Positions 45,500-57,319 of a stretch of DNA of 64,000 nt are shown here, in pieces. Position numbers and translations under genes: made by a program. The stretch is from Echinostoma caproni (Eukaryota; Platyhelminthes; Trematoda; Plagiorchiida; Echinostomatidae), in the NCBI GenBank assembly GCA_900618425.1, contig UZAN01039451.1:42173-106172 (forward strand). The letters run 5' to 3'. Numbering within the stretch: position 1 is the stretch's first letter; each line of letters opens with the position of its first letter. Below the pieces are notes generated by a model. The model did not search any database. It was not told the DNA's origin and worked only from the letters and a program-made list of their open reading frames with translations.

Positions 45500-48400
45500 G
45501 TCCCCAGTAAATAAGGGCTACCTATTGGATAATATCTCATTGTAGCCAAACGAATTATTCTTCCGCTTTCAATTTGACGAACCCGTGGTGCCAAACTTCG
45601 AGGGATTCATGTAGGATTATTATTTCAATTAAATCTTCGCACTTAGTGTACCTAAATGTTGGTGATGGAGTTAGTAAACTTGTCAGAGATATCTTTTTCA
45701 GTCTTAGTGACACTTGTTTGTCTGGACAGTGTGTACCATAAATGAAAGAACGGCTTTTAGATGACCGTATACAGTGATTGCCCACTTATGGGTGAACAGT
45801 TCAGCTGAATTCATAGGTTGTTGAGCCTTGCGCGTGGATATTGATTGTAAACTATGGATTAACTTATCACCTGTATAATTTACCATGACAAGCATACGAT
45901 AACTTAATTGGAACCAGTTAATCAAGCGATCCATTCACATCTTATTCAGTCCTCAGACATCTAGAACAAATTAACATCAATTTACAATGGAACGATCACA
46001 ATGTCCGAATTCCCTGTAGATACCAACTAGTAAGTTGAAATTCTTTTGTGAATAATCGGTTGGTTCCCGGCATCGAATGCCTTAAATAATTGTTTTCCAC
46101 TTCAACTACCAAACGAAGCAAGAGATTGATCTCTGCCGGTATAACGGTCTGTTGTGTAATCGATCCGTCGTTTTCCCGACTATTCGGATACCAACATCTG
46201 CGATGAAAGAACCGTTGCCCCTCCGTCAAATCAAATTGCATCATTCAATTCAGTTGTGGCTGCTCGGTCATTTACATAGATAAGACAGAGAGTCAGTTGC
46301 ATTGCAAGTGTCTAAACACATCCTGGTGTGAGTTCGGAAAGCCATGAACGACAAATTCAAAACTTTTATGTCATCTACTGAACAAAAATATCGGAATCTT
46401 GGATTGTGCTACATCTATATGATAAGTTAATGCCCAGAGTTTTCACGTGGTGATCAAATGAATTTCAAAGGAGAATTAACGAATCCAATTCAAATCTGCC
46501 CTGAGTCTCAAAAATGGATTGATCAAATCTCACATGAATATCGCGGACAACACAATGATGATGTACGCGTTAGCAGATTTGCCGTTGAGATATCTCTTCA
46601 TGTGTGCGCAGTGATACAGCGGAATGTTGCAACCGTCAATGTGAATTCGACTCAACCCTGGAACAGCGAAGGAACTTTGGCTGATGCGACCACTTTGCAC
46701 TATTTCGGTTTGTCGGTTACGGATTCATTTGATGAAGGTCGATGGGTTTTCTTCGCATGTCGGCTGTAATGCCACAACAACACAAATGCCGGCAAGTTTT
46801 ATCTTTTACACCGAAGTAGGAGACAAACTTTTGCCTTAACGGATGCCCCAACATTTGATTTGTAACGTGATTGGCGATATGGAAACCAGTGCGGATCATG
46901 TGTTAGCATTAGAAACATGTGTGTGCCTTTGCTTTATCTACATGCGTAGCATATGACGCACATCATTCATTTCGTCACCTGTGATAGATGTCATCTTTCA
47001 CTTGTCAGGGTTTGCTTTCAGAGGACGAATACTGACAGAGTTCTTTTGGTTATATTTGGATTACTTTTGACGAAGAACACTCTCGATCATTTATTATTAT
47101 GATTTTCCATGAGTTGACGGAATCATTGAACGTTGCATTATGGTCTTATCCTCGACAAATGGAAATAACGTTCCATATTTACCAAATCAAAAATTAAACG
47201 GTGTAAAATCCGAAGGTGCAATAACATTTCAAGTATGGTATACTTTTGATTGGGCACGTTCTCCACCATACTAGAAAAATAACACATTCTGCATGTTTGT
47301 ACCAGAATCTCAATGCCCCCATGCAGCTTCCATAGATCTACGTTAATTAAAGAACCTGATCACCATTCAAAATATTTGTGGGAAATTTACATGATTATTG
47401 GTGGTCGGGTTATTTCTAAGTCATTTATCTTCCGCAGTCATCATGAATTGCTTTGTTCAATTTAAGAAGTGGAAAATTATTTAAAACAAACAATGTCTAG
47501 AAACGTAATCAATTAATCCGAAAAGAAGTTCAACTTACTGTTCAGCAGTACTAGGAGAGTCAAACATTGAGGTTCTTCCACCGCTAGTCTTAAATTTTTT
47601 CATTGTGGACATCCGAGAACCGAATTTGATGTTGATAGATCTTTTGACCATCCTTCTCAAATCGTATTATCGTACCCCTGCTATAGTAAATTCTGTAAAT
47701 AGCTTCATACTGGTTCCCAAATACAAATAAAGAAACAGAAAAATTTGCGTGGAGCTAAATTTTAAGTCAACTGGAATCCTGTAATTATTTTGAACAAACA
47801 AGTTAGAAGGCAACTATTTCTAAAGGAATTCCCAAGTACCATGTCCACAAGTAAGCCTGATCACGATCACGTTCATCGATTCATCGTATCGCGACTCACA
47901 CTAACCGATCCAGTGGCCGTCATGTATGTTTATTCTCGTCTCAATTTAATTGGTCCCATATAGAAGACATACAACACCGTTTTAAAACCGATAAATCCCG
48001 CCAAAACCCGATGTTTCAAAAGGTGATAAACGGTTTCATAGAGAATACATTCAGAGAATACATTCCTTGATTCATGCGACACAATTTGCAAGATATGAGG
48101 AGACCAAAACAAGTAAAATTTAAACCGGACACAAAGTATGCCATCTAAAGTTTTCATTTCCGCTTTCTATCTTTCTCCTGGGAAAACGAAAAAAAGGTTT
48201 CGAATATGCACTGTAGTTTTAGAATTACATGTGTAATTATTGTTTATAATCCTCAAATTTCTACTTTGATGAGTTGAGAACAAAGAGATTCGCACATAGT
48301 ATGGTGTTTAGTGGTACAAAGAAGAGCTCCACGAATGTTCCACAGGGAAACAGCAGCTATGAAAATCAGTTGTTTGAACCTCCTAAATTCACTCTAGTAT

Positions 48401-49499
48401 AAGGTTAGACTGTTTGATTCTTTCAGTATTTATTGCAGCGATTTAAATTTAAAAAAAACGTCGAGATACTTGTGTCAAAAGCAAGTTTGTAAAAATCATT
48501 GGCTTTGCGGGGTAGACAAAAGCTCGTTTAGACATTGATGCATTGAGGCGTATAAAGACCCGAGATCCTAATAGAGTATGATTATTTTTTTCAAGCACAA
48601 CTACGCAGAAGTATTAAACCGTAACGCATGCGTAGTACAGAATTCGTGTAATCACTCCGGATTCAGTTCTCAGAATGAAAACAATGAGCGTTTTTGCGTG
48701 AAAATGTTTGGTTTTCATCATAAATAAGCCGTAGCATGCAGCTGAAGTAGCTACTCCCTTTTGAAAAACAGTTCCTAAATACAAGTGATCTTTTATCTCC
48801 TTGTGGTTCCCATATGCATGAAAGCATAAAATGAAGCAACACAGTGCTTTTTCATGATTCTTCATCTCTGAATGCCTTAGTCGGAGATGTTGAAGCGATG
48901 AAAATAATTCACAGCTGCTTCAGTGTCATTGGTTTAACCACCACCAACTCCGCTTCCCATTTTTCGCACTTCGGCATGCCACAGGTAACCTTTATTTGAC
49001 CTTTAAGTTCTCAAAGAATGATAAATGAAATGAATTTCTTTTTACTAATGATTATTTTTGCCATATTCCATATGAAAAACGAATTCGAAACCAGACCATC
49101 AGTTTACTATGGCTTGGTTTCATACTGCCAAAAACTGGGTCGATTTTCTCTCTAGTAGAATCACACGAAGACCCATTCAGTTCGATTATTCCAGCTTTTG
49201 GTCTAAACTGGGTTTTAGTCTGCCTATGTTCTCGTTCAACTGGGGCAAACATGGTTTTAGTCCTCCACTTTCAAACAAAAACATACAAGACCCCCACCTC
49301 CTAAGGATATTAGAAAACATTCATCTCAATTAAAGTGTTACTCCGTTAAACTTGGCACTATTACATTGTTTATTGATTTAAAAAACGATAGCATACGCAG
49401 AATTTGAAAGCCTATTCCCCTTTCTTTAGAGCAGCACTATCGGCTAACATGAACGATCTCGCTGTTCGCATATCCGAAGTCGCTATACGACTTACAGTT
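45500..49499. other. Intergenic, no gene identified
   Basis: Only short open stretches on both strands, for example 45996-46244 minus and 46458-46769 plus, without recognisable domains or coherent splice sites. No RNA gene seen. Confidence 0.5.
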
Positions 49500-49660
49500 G
49501 GAAACTCATTGGTTTCACTCATTCGAATTCATAGGTGTCGCATTCTGCCATACGTTCTGATCAACTATAACGTTCTGAGTTCGATTCCTGACACGGATAC
49601 CAAATGTTTCTTTTGCTATTGAGTCCGAACAAGGACAGTGCTTTTTTCTTGGTGTTCAGT
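49500..49660 (+). repeat. Degenerate tRNA-headed SINE
   Basis: It contains gagttcgattcctgacac (box B and linker like the other copies) and a remnant tgagtccgaacaaggacagtgc of a hammerhead part that lacks the loop sequence. Limits approximate. Confidence 0.4.
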
Positions 49661-50336
49661 GTTTTGCCGCATTAAAAAGGGATGTTTTTTTCACGGAGCG
49701 CCCTGTAACATCAGTTTGAAAAATCTTTTTATGTCAAGTTTCGAGAAGGATTCTTAAGTTTAACCAGCCTATCAAACGCATTTTAAGATATGCATCATTT
49801 GGACACAAGTCCACAAAACCCTGTTTTCTAGCTACCACCTTTTCGGACAGTAATTATTTCAACTAATTAGTTGATAGCAGGTTTCAGAGTTGTGGTTGAA
49901 ATTTAACAACGGCGAATGATAAAAGACAATGTCTATTTTGCTTTAATTCAAGTTTGCTGCAGTCACAGAAGTAATATAAAGGAAATTACCAGGAGATATT
50001 CGTGCAAAACCTTCACAACTCGTTCACATTCTGGTTAATTAGGCGTTTCCGTTAATAAACAAGTGCTTCATTCTGCCACGCTGTTTAATTCACGCAATCA
50101 ACTGGCTGCGTTTTCACGTGCTCGAGTGACACAAGCTAGTGAGAACCTGATTAATCACCGCTTAAGAACTGCGTATGGTGGTCAGAGATGAGTCAGGACT
50201 CCGGTTTTCCGGTTGTACGGATAAGCAGCTCACAGAGTTTGGCAGTCAGTTTATCCCCAGTGATTAACGACGTACGAATGACTAATAGTTATAATCCGCA
50301 TGACACTACCTTCAAATCTTTGCATAAAATATGCCC

Positions 50337-50517
50337 GGTGGTGGCCAAGTGGTTAGGTCACCACATTGTGACCCGGGAGTCCCGGGTTCGAACCGTTCTA
50401 CGCCGCCGATCTTCCTTAGTTCTCGGTTTGCCCAGGCAGCCTTTGTATGGCCGCAATCTCCTTCCTGAAAGTTGCCTGTACATTGCATATTCAATAAAGA
50501 AATGGAAGTAAAAAGAC
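50337..50517 (+). repeat. tRNA-derived SINE of a second family
   Basis: The first 71 bp (50337-50407) look like a tRNA: GGTGGTG can pair with CGCCGCC at the other end, box A-like ggccaagtggttagg, and box B ggttcgaacc. A tail without hammerhead follows and ends near aataaagaaatgg. More likely a SINE than a working tRNA because the arms are imperfect. Confidence 0.6.
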
Positions 50518-50689
50518 ATTAAAAAAGAAGAGAAAACCAGCAGAAATCTGATGAGAAATTCTGAAGTTCATGAGTAAACTGAAGTGCAAACATCACTCGA
50601 TCGATTCAACAATCAAGAAATTATTTAGAAAAAATCTCTTTCCATAAATATCGGAGGCAAACATAACTATTTGACTGCGTTTACTCTGC

Positions 50690-50880
50690 ATATTTTGGTT
50701 TTAGGTAGCTCTGCTGTCATCCGGTTCAATACTACACCTAACCTATCGGAGCCCCTATGTGGTTCACCACTCCAAGTTCCGGGGATTATACCGCTGGTTT
50801 CCACCACTGAACAACTGTAGGGTTCGCCCCGTCTGCTGTTCATCACACTTCGGTGTGTTATAAATTTAAAAAAGCATGTT
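50690..50880. repeat. Unidentified repeat-like stretch
   Basis: G+C-richer than its neighbours, about 190 bp. It ends with a small hairpin (cacttcggtgtg) followed by A+T-rich DNA, as many SINE tails do. I do not recognise the family. Confidence 0.2.
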
Positions 50881-51179
50881 GATTTATGCACAACCGCTGT
50901 GAAAGTTCCATCTAGATTGGTGGAAAATGCTTGTTAGTTAACTGTATTATTCAGTTTTTAGAACAGTAAGACAGCTAGAATTTATTCAACGATCACATTG
51001 AAAGGTTTATTGCACAAGACGGCAAGTAAAAGCTAAAAGGCAGTGCGATACCTCTTCAACTGCAAATGCAACCAATGTAAGAGTAGCAAGTTTAGAGTAC
51101 ACTGACACTGTACACTGTCACTAGGTGTTGTTGATGGTTGATGTTCGCGACTAGAGTCCTGACAGGAACAAAACGGTAT

Positions 51180-51224
51180 GCACTGCTGATGAGTCCCAAA
51201 TAGGACGAAGAAGCTGTCCAATGC
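51180..51224 (+). ncRNA. Hammerhead ribozyme in SINE copy
   Basis: Stem I strand GCACTG, core CTGATGAG, stem II TCC/GGA with loop, core CGAAG, then GTC (cleavage site) and CAATGC, which pairs with GCACTG with one mismatch. The third core strand has G instead of A after GAA, so activity is doubtful. It matches the schistosome Sm-alpha hammerhead in layout, including CTGATGAGTCCCAAATAGGA. Upstream flank gtcctgacagg is shared with the other copies. Confidence 0.75.
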
Positions 51225-51457
51225 TTTTGTTTTGGTCATCACAAATCTTTAAATCACCCAGAAACCACGGTAACTTAATTAGATCCAAACAATCACATTT
51301 CATTAGTAGCCAAACAAAGTGATTGATACTTCGGCGTCACACGTCACCGATTACACCGGGTCTGTCAAAACCCCATTCAGGAGGAATGATCTGATTTCTT
51401 CATAAGCAAACAAAAGTACTAACATGCAATATAAATGTTTGAGATAACCAACAAAGA

Positions 51458-51502
51458 GCACGGGACCGCTGTTTCGTCCTGTTTGGGACTCGTCAGCAGT
51501 GC
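51458..51502 (-). ncRNA. Hammerhead ribozyme in SINE copy, minus strand
   Basis: GCACTG, CTGACGAG, stem II GTCC/GGAC, GAAA, GGTC and CCGTGC. All conserved core positions (CUGANGA, GAAA, NUH) are present. Stem III is very short, as in other flatworm copies. Its tRNA-like head lies at about 51530-51590 on the same strand. Confidence 0.8.
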
Positions 51503-51600
51503 GTATTTTTGTGTCCCTGTCAGAATTCGAACTGCGAATGTTCGGATTAGGATTTCAAACCATTACCCCTGAGCTACACGGTCGACGTCATCATCTTGTG
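51503..51600 (-). repeat. tRNA-like head of the minus-strand hammerhead SINE
   Basis: Minus strand shows tagctcaggggtaatgg (box A-like) and gttcgaattc (box B-like), then ctgacagggacac leading into the ribozyme. This is the internal RNA polymerase III promoter layout of a SINE. Confidence 0.65.
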
Positions 51601-51636
51601 CAAGTGGCTCAATCCTGACAGGGACGCAAAACGTAT

Positions 51637-51681
51637 GCACTACTGACGAGTCCCAAACGGGACGAAACAGCTGTCCCGTGC
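51637..51681 (+). ncRNA. Hammerhead ribozyme in SINE copy
   Basis: GCACTA, CTGACGAG, stem II with loop, CGAAAC, CTGTC and CCGTGC. The core is intact; the last two pairs of stem I next to the core are mismatched. It is an inverted neighbour of the copy at 51458-51502. Confidence 0.78.
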
Positions 51682-51699
51682 TCTTTGTTGGTAATCACA

Positions 51700-54600
51700 A
51701 ACATTTCTATCGCATGTAAATGTATAAAATTGTGGCGAATTAACAATCTCCCAAGGAGTGAAACCCACACCCAAGAACATCAAGAATGTTCGATGCCTCT
51801 CAACAAACGAATGGGCTAATCCATACTTAGTGCTGTAAAATAAAAGTACTATTTGAGTGAGTTACCAAGCGAGGTTGCCAATTTCGGTGGGGTGAGATTT
51901 GACTGACCCCAGCTCCACCCGTGAACGGTATGTCCTTGACGAGATCGGTGTTAATTGATATCGTTCAACCGGTTATAGATAAATCGTTCACCATACTGGG
52001 GTTTGAATATTTTATGACTGGATTCAATCTTATCTCTCAGTGAGCTAGTGAGGAAATCCAGTGGAGACCATGGTTCCAACTCTTTTGAATCAAATGCAAT
52101 CGCTAGCATAAACCCCATCACAATGGTAATGCACCATCCCTCCCCTGAGATGTTTGAACTATCTCCCATGTGCATCATCATCACTTTGACAATCTTGACA
52201 GCAACCTCAAGATGAGCTAAAGTACGAAATTTCATTGAATTGCTCTTTTCTTAACAAACACATGTCGAGAAAAGAAAACATTTTTCACCGCGAAAAAATA
52301 ATGTAGCCCCCATGGATTTCACACATCTGGTCCGGTTTAAAAATGTGTTCACTAAACATCCCTTGTCATGGAAACTGGAAATCTCGAGGAGTTGCTGTTC
52401 AACAGACTCGTGTAAGTCATGATTATGTGACACTGCTGACAGTGGCCATATACCACGTCACTTGTAATGACCGTAAAGGAACAAAGCAGAGCATTACAAG
52501 ACATTATCAAATATAACACTTTGGATGAGACTTACTGATAACGAGAAATCCAGAAATGACGTCTTTCATTAGGTTGGTGTCAGCAAACGGATTGGACAGC
52601 AGAAAAAGCTTTCTGGAAAAGAAAAGCTTAGATTCCTACTTTTGGCCTCAAACACCACGTGTCGTGCATTAGAGTCGAAAACGGGCTTCAGTGAGAATTC
52701 GAGGTCCGAACGATACACTAGAAACTCAACATAGCCCCTTGGATGAAATTCAAGAAATTGAGAAGGCGCATAGGTGGAACAGATTTCCTAACCAAACAGA
52801 AACGTTTATTGTGGGTTGAAACGTACGTAACTTAGCAAAACGAATGAAATTTAATCTACTTCAGAGGCGAAAAATTTAGTACAATCTGACGTGTGTAACC
52901 ATTACTGGCATACAGCAATACTCCAGTTGGTGAAACTCCGTGATGGTATACGGTGCTGGATCAAGCAACGTCCTCAACAATTTCGCCATACTACGTGGGG
53001 TGGAATACTCTGAGTCATATACCTGTAAGTTGGTGCGGCATCTTATACCAGCAACGGTACCGAATCGACGTTCCGAGGCCAATTTCTAGTATGATACTGA
53101 AGCACTTAATAACTCCTATCTGACAAAATACCTTTTATTATTTCACGGCAACAAACCAATGGTATGTTCTGCGTACAGCCCAGATTTTAGCCCAATAAAA
53201 AAACATTTAGGCTATTCAAACCTGAACGGTGTACTAGCGTTCCAGATATACCCCCACAAACCAAGAATTAGAGAGAATCTATGATACGAAAATGCTATAC
53301 TATCGGCACGGGCATGAATCGAAATCTTGTAGTTAGTATATCGAGATGTGTAAAAATTTCCAGACAGGATTGTCAATACGCCTAGGTACTAAACAGGGTT
53401 CAATGGTAATGTTCTAGGGGGTGGGTGGGCAGTGTAATGCTTTACTCATGGAAAGGCTCACTCGTCAAGATACTTAGCAATTCCACAGGGATAAATTGCG
53501 AGAATTAAGAACGTTTCATCCGACTGGCAAAATCAAAGTTGAACTAAATTGCAATCTAACAGAGTTCACCTCTTTCGCCTGGATTCACGGACTGACTACA
53601 ACGGATATTAGCTTTGTACTGAGTGCTTCTTGGGGTAATAAGCTGACGTTTGTACAGTATTCGACCCATGGTTGTATTGATTCTGTTGGGCGACGGTCTC
53701 CAACGTGAGAAAGAGTAGACCTCGTGAAAGAATTCACGGAGAATTCTGGAATTATGTCACAAAGTCATATCACGTTTTAGTCATACGACTAAAACGTTTA
53801 TCATATTCGCTGCTGACAGAGGTTTTCGGCTTCACTCAGGTGCACCGAACATGTCCTCAAAATTGTCTACCAGTTCCGGTCAAAATGATCACCTTATCCG
53901 AAGGAACTAAGTTTAAACAATCATGGGTGCTAACTACTTGCTGGTTATGACATCAAAATTTTTCACTGTTCTGAAGGAAACTGCAAAATTAAAACGAATC
54001 TTTCAGAAACCAGTGATGTGATGCATTTTTTGGGCTTAGGGATATGTGTTGTGTAATAATGTAATAAGTTTTTCATTCGTGCCCCTCGGCACTAGGCTTT
54101 ACCCTGTTCATTAAATCCCACCACGTTGACTTACTTGCCCATTTCTTCCAAGATTTTCTGCTCCCACTTCGTGGACTATGTACGTAACGAAATTGATCAC
54201 ACCTATCAAATCAAACTGTCCTGCACTCTCCTCTAACACCAGTTGGCAAAGAACCTCAGTATTCGAAGCATTAGTTATGGTATTTACCATTTTACTTCCC
54301 ACTTCCATTTACCAGTACCCTATATCTCATGGCGGAAAAGTTCATACATTTTCAGGCTGATAATGCGATACATCACTGTTTTTCTCTTCTCAATATACTC
54401 AATAATTTTGAAATTTGACGAACTGTCTTAGTTTCATTCAGTCTCCAGTGGAAAGGAAATAGAAAAATACTATAATAATACAGATCGCTTGAAAGTGCAA
54501 GCTGGAATAATCTCACCATTCGTATGCTCTCAATCTGCTGGTCATCTCGGACTGGAGCTGAATTGTAGCTATTACAAAAACCTATTGAAGTGAAAAATTA

Positions 54601-55700
54601 TTCTCTAAGGTACATCACATTAAGCTTATCATCGTTGTTTACAATCTGAAAATTGTAAATGGATAGCGAGCTGCTAAGAAGACAAACTGTATGTGCCTAC
54701 TTTTATCGACGCTAAGAAATAACTAAGAAGTAAGTGTTACGGCAAATGAAACATTTTGTCATCCATCGCTATAATAGTTACCCCCCCCTTCCCAAAGTGT
54801 CCTTGACACATGGAACACCACCCGTATTACCTGGTGTTCATGAACAGGACGTCCTGCATAATTCTATGTCTGTCCTCAACTCAAGTGGGTATTCAGCTGA
54901 CCCACATTCCCCTTCCACCGCCAGAGATTTCACACGTTATGTAGAATATAAAAAGCCAATGCGTCCACCTCATTAACTGGCCAGCCCTTCGAGTGAATCA
55001 ATTGATCAAGCAGGCAATCGATTAATTAATGCAATTTATAACCACTTGACCGATATCGAGCAGGATAAATTGAGTTTTGGTATCACAGATTCGTTGTTTC
55101 CACTGTCCATTTGTACCCCCACCAACACGTATGCTTTTGCACATTGTATTCCCGCGATGAGTTGGTTATCTTTATATCGTGAAAGAAAAATATGAGATGG
55201 AAGGCATTTGCGGTTGAATTTATATATAAAAAGTATATCTATTCGGAGGACATAACCCTGGAACGATTATAAGAACCTCTTAGCAAACTAGCTTATTTTC
55301 AAGGAACCGGAACATTTAGATCCCTTGTAGAATTTTAACGGGCAAGTCAAAGGATAAACACGGCCATGTAGTGGAAATGTGGTAGGGACAAAGGGGAAAA
55401 GCAAATGAACACATTCTAATGAGATGAAAGAGAACTGTCATAACTAGTAGCTATGGTAATTGTGCGGATGGATGGAAGTTGATGAAAATTTTCGAGCCAC
55501 TGGATAAACGGAACTTCGTGGGCAGAGGTTATGTTCACATTTCTTCATGTACGAAGTTAGGAGGCAGAATACTTCGTTTCACGTTTACCTATTCACCTAC
55601 TTTGGAAGAGCTATGTAGGTCAAATGTCAAGACATCTTTCCGTTCTTACTAAAAGAAACACCAACATAGCTGTTCTAAGTGGGACATTGGGATCAAAGTG
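51700..55700. other. Intergenic, little identified
   Basis: Apart from the weak transposase-like relic near 53120-53260, I see only short unrelated open stretches and A+T-rich DNA. Confidence 0.5.
53120..53260 (+). pseudogene. Possible relic of a Tc1/mariner-type transposase
   Basis: One frame reads AYSPDFSPIKKHL, resembling the YSPDLNPIE motif near the C-terminus of this superfamily, with the catalytic Glu replaced. The stretch is short and no other motif was found, so chance is possible. Confidence 0.25.
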
Positions 55701-55708
55701 AAACATTT

Positions 55709-56310
55709 ACCAACTACCTCACTGAGTTGAAGCAAGCAGTCACTTCGTGTAAGGCTTCCTTGCCGCTCCATACCGCCAAAGAAAGGCTATCCAAATAAGT
55801 CAAATCCCGAGTGTTGTCAGCGGTTGAGGTGATTTTGAAGCATCTCTACCACACTCTCCCTTGTGAGCCAAGAAACTAATTCTACTATGGGCATTCACTT
55901 ATAATCTAGTGATATAAAGTCGGTCCATAAATTCTCATTAATTCGTCTCTGTCACTCACACATATTTACTCACCATCAAAAAATTCATTCATTAAAACCA
56001 GTCTAACTGAAGGAATCAAGGAAGGACAAGATTTCAATGGACGACACATACCAACTACCTCACTTGTTCTAATCACACAGTCAATAGGGAGAGGCTTTTT
56101 CTCCTCTCCATAAAGCCGAAGAATTGTATCAAAAACTGTCGTGTACCAGATTCTGTCAAAAATCGAGGTGATTACACATCCGTCCTTATACTTCCCGTCT
56201 TTGGTGCTCAGAATACGTTTCAAGATCAACGGACGTTCAGTGACCATTTACTTATAATTTGATGATGTTGAATCAGTCCATAATGCTAATTTGTTCATCC
56301 GCTCACACAC
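55709..56310. repeat. Diverged tandem duplication of a ~255-bp unit
   Basis: Copy A at 55709-55962 and copy B at 56049-56310. Both begin with accaactacctcac, share ttacttataat and gtccataa near the end, and finish in ctcacaca. In copy B the tail has expanded into a (CA)n tract. Confidence 0.6.
56053..56247 (-). other. Open stretch in copy B of the duplication, possible orphan exon
   Basis: The minus strand is open for 93 codons (56247 to 55966). It has a donor-like GTTG|gtatgt near 56053, so it could be an exon of about 190 nt. The peptide (for example IFDRIWYTTVFDTILRLYG) matches no family I know. The corresponding part of copy A contains stops. Function unknown; may be non-coding. Confidence 0.2.
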
Positions 56311-56327
56311 ACACACACACACACACA
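56304..56327. repeat. (CA)n microsatellite
   Basis: About 12 CA units at the end of duplication copy B. Confidence 0.95.
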
Positions 56328-56569
56328 TGACAGCTGCGCAAACACCACGCACAACAATCATTGTAGTTACTGCGTGCAGTTCTTTGTTGCTCATCTTGTT
56401 CAATTGTATCACTCCTCTCACTTCATATTTGGACTGCTAAAATTGTGCAGCAATAGGCCAGTTGTCTATACAGTCCCACCTAGCCCATTTCAAATAGAAC
56501 AGAGAGTAGTAAACCATCTCGTCTTCCGTGATTTGTAGTCGTACCAATAAATCACAGTAAATATCACTC

Positions 56570-56632
56570 TGTATATATATGATATATATATATATGATAT
56601 ACATATATACATGTTTATATATATCAGTATAC
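56570..56632. repeat. (TA)n-rich low-complexity tract
   Basis: Alternating TA with interspersed GATA and CATA units. Confidence 0.85.
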
Positions 56633-56833
56633 AACAATAACAACCAAATAATTATTTTGTGAAAAGGAAAACTAACACAATAGATTGTTTTGGGCTAATT
56701 TCGACCTCGGACCGGATGTGGTATTCTCAATGATCATATAATTTCATGTGAGTAATGGAGGGTTTGATCCAAATTCCAAGGAGAAAATTCCTCGTATATG
56801 TAGCAAATTAAGCGTGGACTGAAAAGCTAGGAA

Positions 56834-56945
56834 GCACTGGATAGCTGTTTCGACCCGGTTGGGTAGCATCAGCAGTGTGAATCCATCGATCCAACTGGGG
56901 ATCGAAACCGGGACCTCCCATGCAGAAACATGCTACCCAACCCCA
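56834..56945 (-). repeat. tRNA-headed SINE with degenerate hammerhead
   Basis: Minus strand: gggttgggtagcatg (box A region), ggtttcgatcccc (box B-like), linker, CTGATGCT, GTCGAAAC, CAGTGC. The core A after CUGAUG is C, which should abolish cleavage. Confidence 0.65.
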
Positions 56946-57267
56946 GTTTAAACATTCATCTCATAACTTCTCCCTCCCATTATAGGAGCCTTAGCAATCA
57001 GATTTTTCAGATCCCTACATTTTTCCTTCGACTAAATAATACGCTGTCATTGGTCCTTAGCTAAAGCCCAATAAAGATTACAGATACTACTTCTTCTGTC
57101 GTGTATAAAGCGGAATGTTCAGATCGAGAATTTTCAGCTGTTATGAAGACCTTTACTTCTTCGTGATTGAACCACTTCTTAACCTACCCTATCCTGTTTC
57201 GATTGGTTCATTCGCTAGTATTGTTGATAGTTCGCGATCCGAGTCCTGACAGGCACACAAAAGGTAC

Positions 57268-57312
57268 GCACTGCTGACGAATCCCAAACAGGACGAAACA
57301 GCTGTCCACGGC
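57268..57312 (+). ncRNA. Hammerhead ribozyme in SINE copy
   Basis: GCACTG, CTGACGAA, TCC/GGA, CGAAAC, GTC, then CACGGC. The first stem II base after the core is A opposite C, and stem I pairing is reduced, so it is probably weak or inactive. Flank gagtcctgacaggcacac is shared with the 51180 copy. Confidence 0.7.
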
Positions 57313-57319
57313 TTTTGTT

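Noticed and set aside
47535..47550. 12-nt micro-exon-like site TACTGCTGAACA (minus) upstream of the collagen gene
   Set aside because: It lies beyond the TATA box and first exon, with no linked exons.
50337..50407. Functional tRNA gene
   Set aside because: The acceptor stem pairs, but the inner arms are imperfect and a SINE-type tail follows, so I call it a tRNA-derived SINE.
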